Below are positions 9,975 to 18,007 of a stretch of DNA of 35,145 bases, piece after piece. This stretch comes from a virus. The translations under genes and the position numbers were made by a program. The stretch's first letter is position 1; each line of letters starts with the position of its first letter. The stretch is from the IMG/VR virus record IMGVR_UViG_3300042991_000284, positions 1 to 35,145 of that record. One strand, given 5' to 3'. The notes beneath the pieces were generated by a model. It did no database searches. It was not told the origin of the DNA and was given only the letters and a program-made list of their open reading frames with translations.

Positions 9975-10133
9975 TTATTCTCTCTTTCCCTCTGGAGGAA
10001 TAGTAACTGTTTTTTCCTTTACTATCGCCGTTTCCTGGCGGCGGGTATCAAGCCTTTGCAACTCACTAAAACCAGCGTCTTTAATCCCGGAGGCCACACC
10101 GATAATCTTTATTTCTTTGGCTCGATTTTCCAT
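9975..10133 (-). CDS. Small hypothetical protein, 52 aa
   Basis: This short gene starts at ATG 10131-10133 and ends TAA at 9975-9977, filling exactly the gap between the 662-aa gene (stop at 10136) and the 600-aa gene (start 9971). The protein starts MENRAKEIKIIGVASGIKDA and ends in a charged tail with EKTVTIPPEGKRE. No clear Shine-Dalgarno is seen, so translation is probably coupled to the upstream stop two bases away. The tight packing is the main support. The function is unknown. Confidence 0.6.
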   Translation of the reverse strand: MENRAKEIKIIGVASGIKDAGFSELQRLDTRRQETAIVKEKTVTIPPEGKRE

Positions 10134-10135
10134 AG

Positions 10136-12124
10136 TTAATTCAGCCTGTCTGTCTGTGGGATGTACGCCATCCCCATTATTGCCTGCGGGGTAACGTCAA
10201 GGGCTGTAGCGATAGTATCTATCCACGGCGTTCCGTTATGGTATATTCTTCTTTTATCAACAGGTTCTGTGTTTGTGTAAGTAAGTCCGCTTTGCGGCTC
10301 CAGCCATAGAAGGATGCCGTTGATTATTTCACGATCAGGAATCTCAATGTTTATCCATCGGTACGGCCATACCGGGTTCTCCTCAAAATTCGGAAGCTGT
10401 TCTTCAATCGGGAATGCCTCAAACTCTTCTCCATATATTTTTATGGTGCTTGTGAATAAGGTGTGAGGCCTATGCCATGTTACTGGCCAGTGCGTATTTG
10501 TCTCCCACTGATATAAGATAGAATATGGCGATGAAGTTCGCCCTGTTTGCCCTAATAAAGTCTTACGGAGTCTTTCAATTTTCGGCTCTGACACCAACGG
10601 AGGCCATGTTGTCATCATATAAATTTCCTCTATTGGCTCCCCTTCTTCTTCGGTTGTATCGCACTCGGTCGTCATAATACTGACCAGCGTTCCCTGATCA
10701 ATATAATCAATGGTGTGATATCTATAGATATAGCGGTAATACCCGTTTTCCGAAATTACTTCCGCGTCTGCAAGATGCCGCCGCAGCCCTCTTGCTGATG
10801 GGTCAATAGCAGACAAATGATACACATCATTATAAGAAATGGATTCTATATGAACTCCAGTGGTAATATCCTGATATCCAAAAACACCAAGACTCGGAAG
10901 ATCACCGCTATTTTCCACGAAGCCGGTATTTTCATTGGTAAACGTAGCGGTAGAGACTAATTCGAGCACGTTTTTTCCAAGCCGGTATGTCCTTACCTGA
11001 TTCCCCATCGCCCAATAAATATCCGTAGCTGAGAAATTTACCGATGTTGGACTATTCATGGAAGTGCCGGATTTCACATCCGCGTGAGGGTACGGAACCA
11101 TGTTTAACGGGTCAAGAATGTAAAATATGTTCAGCAGCGGGTCAAGAATGTAATAACACCCATTTCCAAATGGCTGCACAATCGAATCGAACATCCAGCC
11201 AAAAGAGGAAATGAACGCCCAATTACTCCCGATCTGACGACGACGTGCGCAAGGAACGCGATCGCCCCACTCTGCCGGGACTGCCAGGGCACTATTTATC
11301 TGCACTGCATCAGAATTTAAGTCAAGCGCGTAGTCTGTCCCTTCCGTCTGGACAACCAGCCACGCATGAAGTTCTGTCTCTTCGCCAGCACCAAAACCTG
11401 TAGGGAACGGCGGAGCCGGGTCTCCATAGCCAAGTAATACCCCGCATTCAATATGCAAAGCTGACGCAGGGTATCCCTTGTCGAGCAGAAGCTGAGCTTT
11501 GGTTAAAGCAAAGTCCTCACAATCACCTGACTCCCCTGGATTCATTATACGCCAATTATCACTGCCCCCACTCTCCTTGATGTAAGAACATCCGTGATTT
11601 ACCGTATAATTAACCTCGGTCATGTCTGCAATTAACTGGCTTGTCAAAGGCAGACAAGTATTGTCGTTATTCGTCACAAGTGGATGATAAGGGTTGGCAA
11701 CAGCAAATGCGACCCAGCCTGGGAACGGGTTCGGGTCAATATACAACGACGTGAAAACAAAATACAAATCTTGTGTTGTGCCAGCGACATTATGACTGAA
11801 TTTTTTCAGGTGAAAAAATACATGCCGTAATTGTTCAGGGTAAAGCGTCGTTGCCGGGATTGTTGCTGAATAGGAACCGATCTGCCGCCCCCACATTTGT
11901 TCAAGAATTGTAATTCCCCCGGCAGACGAGTTAGCACGAGCAATGGCATATTCACCCGGAGTTTTCTCAAAGAAGAAATAGTAATTACCGTCTGACTGGT
12001 TGCAATTGCGGCGGCCCAGTATATGTCCGACCACATAGGTCGTCTCGCCTTTAAGAGCTACTATCACTTTGTCGCCGACAATAAATCCACCAGCTCCACC
12101 TTCTACTGCGCCGTTGGCCCGCAA
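10136..12124 (-). CDS. Transglutaminase-like cysteine peptidase-type tail protein (downstream part of a TGA-split frame)
   Basis: The frame is open from a TTG at 12122-12124 for 662 residues. Counting from there, GDCEDFALTK holds Cys202, ELHAWLVV holds His253 and DYALDLNS holds Asp268. This is the Cys-His-Asp triad layout of bacterial transglutaminase-like cysteine peptidases. The N-terminal 40 residues look like the second half of a small barrel. The C-terminal 380 residues are beta-rich with many Trp and Tyr, typical of a virion component. No ribosome binding site precedes the TTG. The same frame continues upstream through one TGA into the 48-codon segment at 12140-12286, so the native product was probably about 715 residues. 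I infer a tail-associated enzyme that may process cell-wall or virion protein bonds. Confidence 0.7.
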   Translation of the reverse strand: MRANGAVEGGAGGFIVGDKVIVALKGETTYVVGHILGRRNCNQSDGNYYFFFEKTPGEYAIARANSSAGGITILEQMWGRQIGSYSATIPATTLYPEQLRHVFFHLKKFSHNVAGTTQDLYFVFTSLYIDPNPFPGWVAFAVANPYHPLVTNNDNTCLPLTSQLIADMTEVNYTVNHGCSYIKESGGSDNWRIMNPGESGDCEDFALTKAQLLLDKGYPASALHIECGVLLGYGDPAPPFPTGFGAGEETELHAWLVVQTEGTDYALDLNSDAVQINSALAVPAEWGDRVPCARRRQIGSNWAFISSFGWMFDSIVQPFGNGCYYILDPLLNIFYILDPLNMVPYPHADVKSGTSMNSPTSVNFSATDIYWAMGNQVRTYRLGKNVLELVSTATFTNENTGFVENSGDLPSLGVFGYQDITTGVHIESISYNDVYHLSAIDPSARGLRRHLADAEVISENGYYRYIYRYHTIDYIDQGTLVSIMTTECDTTEEEGEPIEEIYMMTTWPPLVSEPKIERLRKTLLGQTGRTSSPYSILYQWETNTHWPVTWHRPHTLFTSTIKIYGEEFEAFPIEEQLPNFEENPVWPYRWINIEIPDREIINGILLWLEPQSGLTYTNTEPVDKRRIYHNGTPWIDTIATALDVTPQAIMGMAYIPQTDRLN

Positions 12125-12139
12125 CGGTGAAGCAGGCAG

Positions 12140-12286
12140 TCAATGATAGAAGATCAGCGCATTTTTAGCATGGCCTCCCACTGTGACGGTACAGGTATCA
12201 CTCGCGGTATTGATTGCGGTGATTGTCCCGCCGTCAAATTTAGTGTTGACAACTTCGCCAATGTCTATAAAATCAAGTGTCGGCAT
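12140..12286 (-). CDS. N-terminal segment (48 aa) of the transglutaminase-like gene, ended by in-frame TGA
   Basis: ATG 12284-12286 opens a 48-residue frame starting MPTLDFIDIGEVVNTKFDGG and ending ALIFYH, then TGA at 12140-12142. Downstream, the identical frame runs on as L-P-A-S-P into the 662-aa gene. The segment has strand-rich content (GGTITAIN, TCTVTVGG) that appears to complete the barrel-like start of the next frame (FIVGDKVIVALKG, YVVGHILG). It is therefore best read as the missing N-terminus of the same gene, ended by a stop where a sense codon is expected. Alternatives are a genuine tiny protein or programmed read-through. Confidence 0.6.
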   Translation of the reverse strand: MPTLDFIDIGEVVNTKFDGGTITAINTASDTCTVTVGGHAKNALIFYH

Positions 12287-12384
12287 TATTCAGCCCCAAA
12301 GGGTTAAGTTCTTTTACCCCACCATTCCTTGAGTAGTCCCAAAGGGTGTTTCCCTATTTTGCCACTTGACCCACAGTGCTCAAA

Positions 12385-12990
12385 TCAGCTCGTTGTCAAT
12401 GTTAGCTGATAAGTTACAGCCAGTTCATCGTCGGCAATAACCGCCCGTGACGATGCGAATGTCTTCGCGCAGAAGAGCGTACCGGTTGTCGCTGTTTTAG
12501 CCTGTGACGACGCGAGAAACGCCCCGTAAACAGTAAACGATGCTGCGATAACAAACGTCGCCTTCGACGCGGCATTAGTTGCAACCGCCGTAGTTGTGGC
12601 CGCCATCGTATAGGCCGGGCGGTTAGTTAAAGGGTCGTCATAATCCGCGTCCTGGCATTCTCCGTAAGTCCCGGCAGCACCAAGGCAGGTTGCGGCTGTG
12701 TTAGCAAGCGCGGGAGTCACGCTGTTTTTAAAAATCCCGCAGTAGATCGCGGCATCAGTGGTCTGTGCCCGGAACTGGACATTCAGCATCCGCGCCATCC
12801 CTTCCGTGGTAAAGATATTCGGCCCGGTCTGTGTATGAATCAGTTCCCCGTTACGGAAATGGTCAAGCGTGACAGGGTTGGTAAACAAAAGGCCCGATTC
12901 TACACGATGTTTGAGAGCATACCGAGTAACCTTATCTTCCAGGAAGTGTTCAAATAATGATTTTAATGTGATTATTATTCTCATTTTCAT
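12385..12990 (-). CDS. Putative virion structural protein, 201 aa
   Basis: The first 45 residues are basic and helical. Residues 45-80 contain the segment GELIHTQTGPNIFTTEGMAR, and the rest is Ala/Thr-rich with beta-strand character, ending in DDELAVTYQLTLTTS. Such Ala/Thr-rich strand proteins are common among phage head or tail decorations. It has a reasonable ribosome binding site (AAAAAGGAGAATG). The gene lies between the nozzle-like 444-aa gene and the split transglutaminase-like gene. The 98 bases after its stop (12287-12384) show no gene and no convincing terminator. The specific role is unknown. Confidence 0.65.
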   Translation of the reverse strand: MKMRIIITLKSLFEHFLEDKVTRYALKHRVESGLLFTNPVTLDHFRNGELIHTQTGPNIFTTEGMARMLNVQFRAQTTDAAIYCGIFKNSVTPALANTAATCLGAAGTYGECQDADYDDPLTNRPAYTMAATTTAVATNAASKATFVIAASFTVYGAFLASSQAKTATTGTLFCAKTFASSRAVIADDELAVTYQLTLTTS

Positions 12991-13026
12991 TCTCCTTTTT
13001 CGTTAATTAAAAAGATTCGTGATCTC

Positions 13027-14361
13027 CTATATCAAGAAGCCGCCGCGTCTGACTTCGCACAAAGCAAGATCAGTCGCTGCCATGATAACACCAGTTTGCC
13101 GCGCCATTTCGTTGTGAGTGTCAATATGCCCATGTGAAAAAGCAAATTCCGTATCAGCGTCCCTGTCACCGACCCCGCTTCCAATCTTCCCCTGGCGGAA
13201 ATTCGTCAAATACTTCATTTTCCCACCAACATTCCGGTAAAGAGATGCCCCTTGCGTGGGCGGTATTATATGCACCTTATTTTTTGTGACGTTAAAGAAA
13301 TGCCCAGACGCGGCTCCGACGACAATCCCCTCGGTTGTCAACCATACCGGAACATCCGCAAAGTCCTTCTCCGGCGTTCCGAGCGTCCAACCAAGTTCCG
13401 GCATATTGTTACAGTAGGCCAGCGTTCCCTTGATACTTCCGGCCCCCGCGTCCTGTTGTTTCATTTGCTCCGGGATCGTCCCTGCAAGGAACAACGTCCG
13501 CTTCTCCATGCCGATAAACAGACCTGTCGGAACCTTGGCAATCATGGTTACGGTGCTGTCAAAATGATATTTGTTCGTGGTAAGCCTGAACCATCCGAGA
13601 TTAAACGGGAGACTGTAATAGACATCCTGCCCCGATGACCCCCATATCCTGCCAAAGGCGTAACAGAGATTCCCCATAAACGGCGGCGGTGAACAAAGAA
13701 AGGACGGCAATGGTTCGACCGTTGGCAGCTCAACGATCTTGTTTGTATCGCCTATCAAGTAGAACTGATACTCTTCGGCGTCCGTCGCCCACACTATCGC
13801 GCCCGCCGGTCTGTTCAATATCTGAATCCCCCCGGTAAGGGACAGGGTAATCTCAGATATCGGCCCATTGCCCGATAATTCGTCACCAGAAACATTTGTC
13901 ATTGTTACTTTATATGTACCGGCAGGAAGTCCGCCCGTTCCTGATAACAGCATCGGGCCGGGAGGGGAATCCACACCCCATGCTGATATTGAGTCATTAT
14001 CGGGGTCTAAGACTCCCTGCCAGTGCTGGTTGGAAATATATACTTTATCCTCCGCGTCAACATAGGATAGTGGATCATCAGGCCCAGGGATACTTGTCAG
14101 TGCTGTAGCTACGCTATCACGGATTTTATACAGCACACCATTTGCCGCGCATAACATCACACGCTCTCCTGCCCACAGACTATGCGCGTTCGGTAAAGCC
14201 ATATAAAGAGACCTGCCTTCCCTGATAATGAGACTGCCCGTCAGATCAACATCGGCATTAAGAATCACACGAGGTTCGGCAATCTCAGTTTTCGAGTAGA
14301 ACTTTCCGGCGTCCTTGATATTGTTCGCCCCTGAAAATCCTTTTATGTTTATCTCTGACAT
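13027..14361 (-). CDS. Putative tail nozzle / beta-propeller tail hub protein
   Basis: This 444-residue protein is beta-rich throughout, with repeated Gly/Trp/Tyr-containing blade-like segments (for example NAHSLWAGERVMLCAANGVL and TGLFIGMEKRTLFLAG). This is the style of short-tail nozzle and DNA-stabilisation proteins such as tail tubular B-type or P22 gp10-type. Its start follows directly on the stop of the 233-aa adaptor gene, and the adaptor-then-nozzle order is the usual one in short-tailed phages. No catalytic motif was seen. The assignment rests on gene order and composition rather than on a recognised signature. Confidence 0.55.
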   Translation of the reverse strand: MSEINIKGFSGANNIKDAGKFYSKTEIAEPRVILNADVDLTGSLIIREGRSLYMALPNAHSLWAGERVMLCAANGVLYKIRDSVATALTSIPGPDDPLSYVDAEDKVYISNQHWQGVLDPDNDSISAWGVDSPPGPMLLSGTGGLPAGTYKVTMTNVSGDELSGNGPISEITLSLTGGIQILNRPAGAIVWATDAEEYQFYLIGDTNKIVELPTVEPLPSFLCSPPPFMGNLCYAFGRIWGSSGQDVYYSLPFNLGWFRLTTNKYHFDSTVTMIAKVPTGLFIGMEKRTLFLAGTIPEQMKQQDAGAGSIKGTLAYCNNMPELGWTLGTPEKDFADVPVWLTTEGIVVGAASGHFFNVTKNKVHIIPPTQGASLYRNVGGKMKYLTNFRQGKIGSGVGDRDADTEFAFSHGHIDTHNEMARQTGVIMAATDLALCEVRRGGFLI

Positions 14362-15063
14362 TTAATCACACCTTCCCGCATCTACAAAGCCGCCCGCGCC
14401 GTAATACTCCGGCTCCGCGTCAATGCCGACATAATCACACAGGTCAGTCATGTAGGTGTAGAACTTTCCGGCGTGGTACTTGCTGCCTATCCCGGTATTA
14501 TCCTGCCCATCTTCAATAGCTTCCCCGAAGATGTTCATCAGGACATAGTGCTTTATAAGGAGTTCAGCAAGATGTTCGGGCAGGCCCTCCGGGGAATCTC
14601 CTTCCAACGCCATTGTGTCTGGCTTCTTGTAGTAGTGAACGCCAATCGTCGTCGTTGCTGTCGGGATACCCTGGTAGTAAATGTTACTTCCCTTGACAGC
14701 GACGCGGTAGATTGTCCCGGTTTCCGCAAATCCTTTATCGTGTGTCTGGTTTGCAAACAATCTGAAAGCGTAATAATCACCGCCTCGTGGAGGGTTTATC
14801 TTGTAGTTTCCTTCGAGATAGACAAGAGAAACATTCCTTTGGTAATCACTCGGAAGTGATACATAGGGCAGAGACGTGGATGTATTTACGGTTCCGTAGG
14901 TGTAGAGGTCTGGCAATGGAGGCGATATCTGGTTGGGCATCCTGATACCGCCAGCGATATGCTGAAGGGCTAAGTTTATCCTGTCAGTCAGCCGCTCCTG
15001 CGTGTAGGCCCCATCTTGAAGGATATCTTCGATGGAGCTGATTAAGGTTGTAAGCGTCGGCAT
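14362..15063 (-). CDS. Head-tail adaptor (tail tubular A-like)
   Basis: This 233-residue protein has an N-terminal helical part (LISSIEDILQDGAYTQERLT then LALQHIAGGIR), a beta-rich middle, and the stretch YYKKPDTMALEGDSPEGLPE followed by a helix (LAELLIKHYVLMNIFGEA). That pattern, a YYKKP-type strand followed by a Leu-Pro-Glu-His helix, is characteristic of phage head-to-tail adaptor proteins that bind below the portal. It sits after capsid and decoration genes and directly before the nozzle-like gene, as expected. Translation of the next gene is coupled (stop and start adjoin at 14361/14362). Confidence 0.7.
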   Translation of the reverse strand: MPTLTTLISSIEDILQDGAYTQERLTDRINLALQHIAGGIRMPNQISPPLPDLYTYGTVNTSTSLPYVSLPSDYQRNVSLVYLEGNYKINPPRGGDYYAFRLFANQTHDKGFAETGTIYRVAVKGSNIYYQGIPTATTTIGVHYYKKPDTMALEGDSPEGLPEHLAELLIKHYVLMNIFGEAIEDGQDNTGIGSKYHAGKFYTYMTDLCDYVGIDAEPEYYGAGGFVDAGRCD

Positions 15064-15078
15064 TGTCAGCCCCCTTTA

Positions 15079-15120
15079 AATAGCCTCCCCCCTACTGTAT
15101 GCAGGGGGAAGGTTGCTATT
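15079..15120. other. Strong hairpin between decoration and adaptor genes
   Basis: AATAGC at 15079-15084 pairs with GCTATT at 15115-15120, enclosing a second stem of CTCCCCCCT against AGGGGGAAGG around a loop of about 9 bases. It lies in the 72-base gap after the decoration gene. A T run follows it on the plus strand, whereas on the minus (coding) strand only TTT follows. It could be an RNA-stabilising or attenuating stem for the late transcript, or a terminator for antisense plus-strand transcripts. Confidence 0.55.
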
Positions 15121-15135
15121 TTTTGATACCTGTTA

Positions 15136-15522
15136 CTACACTTCAGACGCCGTTTGTACGACGTAGGCCGAATCGTCGAAAACGATGTGTAAAAGCACGT
15201 TTGCCGCGCCACCAAGGATGGTCGCATCGAAGGATACCTTGATTTTGGTATTGGCTACCGTCGCGGAGGCCGGATCAAAAACGAGGCCCTTATTGGTCGT
15301 ATCCGCCACCCCGGCGAGAGCAATGCCAGCCGCTACACCACCAGCCGGGACGGTCGCTGTATTCACAGCAGTCGCGCCTCTTGCAAGGATGAGTGTACCG
15401 GTAGCAACCATCGCGGCATTCGCGATAACTTTACACGATTTGACATTTCCACGGGCAGGGACGGGGATGTAATAATCTTCCACTCCGCCTGCACTATACA
15501 GATTGATGTATATGTCTTTCAT
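15136..15522 (-). CDS. Putative head decoration protein, 128 aa
   Basis: This small, Ala/Val/Thr/Gly-rich, strand-dominated protein (for example VPARGNVKSCKVIANAAMVA and GTLILARGATAV) has very few charged residues, a composition typical of capsid decoration or stabilisation proteins. It lies immediately downstream of the capsid gene and upstream of the adaptor gene, with a clean ribosome binding site (AAAGGAGAACAC before ATG). Two RNA hairpins flank it (15547-15570 and 15079-15120), which may stabilise an abundant capsid-decoration message. The role is inferred from position and composition. Confidence 0.65.
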   Translation of the reverse strand: MKDIYINLYSAGGVEDYYIPVPARGNVKSCKVIANAAMVATGTLILARGATAVNTATVPAGGVAAGIALAGVADTTNKGLVFDPASATVANTKIKVSFDATILGGAANVLLHIVFDDSAYVVQTASEV

Positions 15523-15546
15523 TTGTGTTCTCCTTTGTTTGATGAG

Positions 15547-15570
15547 GGGGCCGTCAGCAAGACCGGCCCC
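15547..15570. other. Hairpin between capsid and decoration genes
   Basis: GGGGCCG (15547-15553) and CGGCCCC (15564-15570) form a perfect 7-bp stem with a 10-base loop in the 63-base gap after the capsid gene. No T run follows on the coding strand, so simple termination is unlikely; an mRNA processing or stabilising stem is possible. Confidence 0.6.
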
Positions 15571-15585
15571 GGTTAGAAGTTAAGT

Positions 15586-16569
15586 TTACGGGTCAGTCAG
15601 GTTGTAATGACAGACCTGCATTTTCCGGTTGGAGCAGAACAAATTCCCGCGCCACCTGGTGTTAGCAGAAATCAGGTCAGGCTGACCGATGATGCCTTTA
15701 TTCAACCACACGGGAGCCGTGAAATTGAAATCCTTATGGCTCCGCAGGTGCAGGAAGTTCAGGTTGAGCGCGTAGAGATAGCCGGTAGAGAGGTAGGTAT
15801 CACCAATGATTGGTGCTCCCTTGTGGGTGATGTTATCCCACCCTGCCTCAACCATCGTGGTATTGGCGTATCTCTGCTGGGGATGAAGCGACCGTTCATA
15901 CCCGTCACGCAACAGCGGCGTTGTCACGACGAAATTGGGAAGAAATTCCTTCAGTTCGCCCATGTTTGGGGTTCGCCATATGGTTTGCATGACTTCAAAC
16001 GATATAGCCTCACTCGTGGAGATTATCCCAGGAGCCCAATTAGCCATCTCTGCTTCAGTGATGGAGCCGTATTCGACTGAAGTTGTGGCATTGAACAGAT
16101 CGCCCAGGCCGTTAATCCGGGTTGTGTCCGCGGCGGCGGTGATGATATCCTCGGCCATCTGAATGCGGGCCGCCTTGATGATGCTCTGGATGTACTTTTT
16201 CGAGAGGTCAATTACCGCCTCTTCCCCGCTGTTCTGAGAAATGTCGTCGAGATTCAGCGTGTTAGAACCATACACACCGGCCCATCTGAACCTTGCGGCA
16301 TCGAGGATGTCAACCTTGCTCTGATTGATAACTGTGTCAGCACCGTACCCGCCCCGGTTGGACAGTGCATATTCCAGCGGGATTTTCACCATCAGGCCGC
16401 CATCAACGACCTCATGGGGTTTTACCTCCCAGTTATCACGGGTAACTGCATTGCCCATGAGTTTCCAGAGAAGCGCGGACGCCTTGGAGACGATATCAAC
16501 ACTGTCTCCCATTTTTGTTTTCAACCAGTAATATTCCGTGGTTGCGTTTAACTGATTTATTAAAGACAT
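15586..16569 (-). CDS. Major capsid protein
   Basis: This 327-residue protein directly follows a scaffold-like gene and precedes a decoration-like gene, the standard head-gene order. It has the mixed helix/strand make-up of HK97-fold coat proteins. A long helix near residues 120-145 (KKYIQSIIKAARIQMAEDII) could be the spine helix. It is followed by the Gly/Asn/Thr-rich GLGDLFN region, and aromatic-rich strands lie in the last 100 residues. The length fits small coat proteins of this fold. The ribosome binding site AAAAGGAGATAAGCC precedes the ATG. The assignment is mainly from context plus overall pattern. Confidence 0.8.
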   Translation of the reverse strand: MSLINQLNATTEYYWLKTKMGDSVDIVSKASALLWKLMGNAVTRDNWEVKPHEVVDGGLMVKIPLEYALSNRGGYGADTVINQSKVDILDAARFRWAGVYGSNTLNLDDISQNSGEEAVIDLSKKYIQSIIKAARIQMAEDIITAAADTTRINGLGDLFNATTSVEYGSITEAEMANWAPGIISTSEAISFEVMQTIWRTPNMGELKEFLPNFVVTTPLLRDGYERSLHPQQRYANTTMVEAGWDNITHKGAPIIGDTYLSTGYLYALNLNFLHLRSHKDFNFTAPVWLNKGIIGQPDLISANTRWRGNLFCSNRKMQVCHYNLTDP

Positions 16570-16602
16570 GGCTTATCTCCTTTTTTCGTAAAGGCAATTC
16601 AG

Positions 16603-17376
16603 CTACGCTTCGCCTCGCGCTGCCCGTAGAGCAGCCAAAGCTCCTTCGTCAGCCTCCTTGCCTGAGAGTCGTGTTTTTTGTTTCCCCTGTCCCTCCGCAG
16701 AGTTCATCCCCTTCGTAAGGACTGTTCCAGTATTATTTCTCCCTTCGATGATGTTCAGACGCTTCATCAGGTCAGCTTTTTCTGCTTCCCCGGCCTTAAC
16801 CGCAGAAGCCGCATCGTCGCGCTGAATCTGATAGAATGCCGAGAGAGAGTCGAGCATCCCGGTCTGGTCATTTGCCAATGAGTCCCTAATCCGCATCTGC
16901 ATCTCCGGCATATTAAAGTCAGGGTTCTTTTCAAGGAACATCTTCTGCGTGGCTTTTACGTCGCGCTCGTCAAGTTCCTTCTTGAACACCTGGCTTGCAG
17001 CATTCAGGGTCTTTTCGTGCTGCGCCTGTGCTGTCATGGAATTGCTTTGCCGTATCAGCTTACTCAATTTGGGCTGATATGTTTCATCAGCGGGATCGAG
17101 TTCTGAAATCTGCTTTTCAATCAAAGCCTGTTCCTTTTCATAATCTGTCGCCGGGGCGGCCTCTTGCTGACGTTCACCGCCTTTTGCTGCGAAGTTGTTC
17201 AGGGTCTGCGTGAGCATTTCCGTCTGTTTTCGCAAACTGCCCAGCTCCGAACCCTGTTCACCGAGTTTCTTTTCCAAATTGCCCCTTTGGCCTTTCTCCT
17301 GCAAGAAAGCCGCGGCCAATTCTTCAGGTGTCTGAAACTCTGTCCCCCCAATGCCTGTTGTATTCTCTTCACTCAT
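16603..17376 (-). CDS. Scaffold protein
   Basis: The protein has 257 residues, is highly charged, Gln/Glu/Lys-rich and almost entirely helical, with coiled-coil-like segments (EELAAAFLQEKGQRGNLEKK and later heptads). It has a basic C-terminus (KQKTRLSGKEADEGALAALR), as in phage scaffolds that bind the coat protein through their C-terminal helix. It lies immediately before the major capsid gene with a 33-base gap. It is the first gene after the terminator at 17459-17515, so it needs read-through or its own promoter; I see no clear promoter in the 80 bases upstream. A good ribosome binding site (AAGGAGACAAA) precedes the ATG. Confidence 0.8.
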   Translation of the reverse strand: MSEENTTGIGGTEFQTPEELAAAFLQEKGQRGNLEKKLGEQGSELGSLRKQTEMLTQTLNNFAAKGGERQQEAAPATDYEKEQALIEKQISELDPADETYQPKLSKLIRQSNSMTAQAQHEKTLNAASQVFKKELDERDVKATQKMFLEKNPDFNMPEMQMRIRDSLANDQTGMLDSLSAFYQIQRDDAASAVKAGEAEKADLMKRLNIIEGRNNTGTVLTKGMNSAEGQGKQKTRLSGKEADEGALAALRAARGEA

Positions 17377-17458
17377 TTTGTCTCCTTCCTCGGAACCGTG
17401 AGATTTTGAGCTACCCTTTCGGACTCAATGGCCGGTCTGCCCGATGTTTCGACATAAC

Positions 17459-17515
17459 CAAAAAAGCCCGGACAACCAGAATGCTTTCTTAGGCATCTTC
17501 CTGGTATCCGGGCTT
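17459..17515 (-). terminator. Strong intrinsic terminator between portal and scaffold blocks
   Basis: On the minus strand AAGCCCGGA (17515-17507) pairs with TCCGGGCTT (17472-17464), with a further inner pairing of ACCAG with CTGGT and ATGC with GCAT, and is followed by a run of T (17463-17459). This splits packaging/portal genes from the scaffold/capsid genes and would reduce or separate their expression. Confidence 0.85.
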
Positions 17516-17552
17516 CAAATTGCCCCCTGAAAAGAGGGATTATCAGTAACCG

Positions 17553-17738
17553 CTACATCTTCTTTTTCGTATTGCTGCTCACATAAACGTCTCCTAATCC
17601 GCCCTGGGTCATGTTGACTTCAATCAGTAGCCGATATTGTAGCGTTTTTTTTTGTAAAGTCAACATTTTTATTGTCTCCTCCAATTCGCTGCTAACTTTC
17701 TCGATAAGCTCGTCAGATTTCACAAGCTCACCCCACAC
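17553..17738 (-). CDS. Small coiled-coil hypothetical protein, 61 aa
   Basis: The protein starts at a GTG (17736-17738) that overlaps the end of the FmdB-type gene by 11 bases. The first 40 residues form a clear heptad pattern (SDELIEKVSSELEETIKMLT then LQKKTLQYRLLIEV), followed by a Gly-rich turn and a Lys-rich tail. It is the last gene before the terminator at 17459-17515. Small coiled-coil proteins here are often unassigned head accessory factors. The overlap and lack of an obvious ribosome binding site suggest coupled translation. The function is unknown. Confidence 0.55.
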   Translation of the reverse strand: MWGELVKSDELIEKVSSELEETIKMLTLQKKTLQYRLLIEVNMTQGGLGDVYVSSNTKKKM

Positions 17739-17994
17739 AAGTAAGGTCGTGGTCTCTCAAATATCGCTTGTATGCCCCCCGTGTGTCGATATATTTGGCA
17801 TCATCAGGGAGGTTCGCTTTGGCAGAATCAAGCCACCGGACATCCCCGTCCGTGATAACGGCCCCATGCGAGCTGATAATGAGACGCGCCATCATCCCAC
17901 AGTTACACCGTGCTCTCTTCGGAACACGGCTGATCTTATGAAACTTCTCGAAATGTTTCTTGCAATAACGGCATTCATACTCATATATTGGCAT
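17728..17994 (-). CDS. FmdB-type zinc ribbon protein
   Basis: The start MPIYEYECRYCKKHFEKFH, followed by RVPKRARCNCG, matches the FmdB/CxxC regulatory-type zinc ribbon: two Cys knuckles (C8-x2-C11 and CxC near residue 30) bind one zinc ion. After the ribbon the protein has a basic, Tyr/Arg-rich C-terminus (RGAYKRYLRDHDLTC). Such small ribbons are frequent next to phage portal genes. It starts 13 bases after the portal stop and overlaps the next gene by 11 bases. The family match is good; the role in the phage (nucleic-acid binding or head assembly) is not established by the sequence. Confidence 0.8.
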   Translation of the reverse strand: MPIYEYECRYCKKHFEKFHKISRVPKRARCNCGMMARLIISSHGAVITDGDVRWLDSAKANLPDDAKYIDTRGAYKRYLRDHDLTCVG

Positions 17995-18007
17995 AAATTC
18001 TCCCCCC

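Noticed and set aside
12140-12142. Recoded genetic code (TGA as sense)
   Set aside because: TGA ends several clear genes here, for example the small terminase, so a general reassignment does not fit.
15079-15120. Terminator for the late minus-strand transcript
   Set aside because: The T run is on the plus-strand side; on the coding strand only three T follow, so it is listed as a hairpin.
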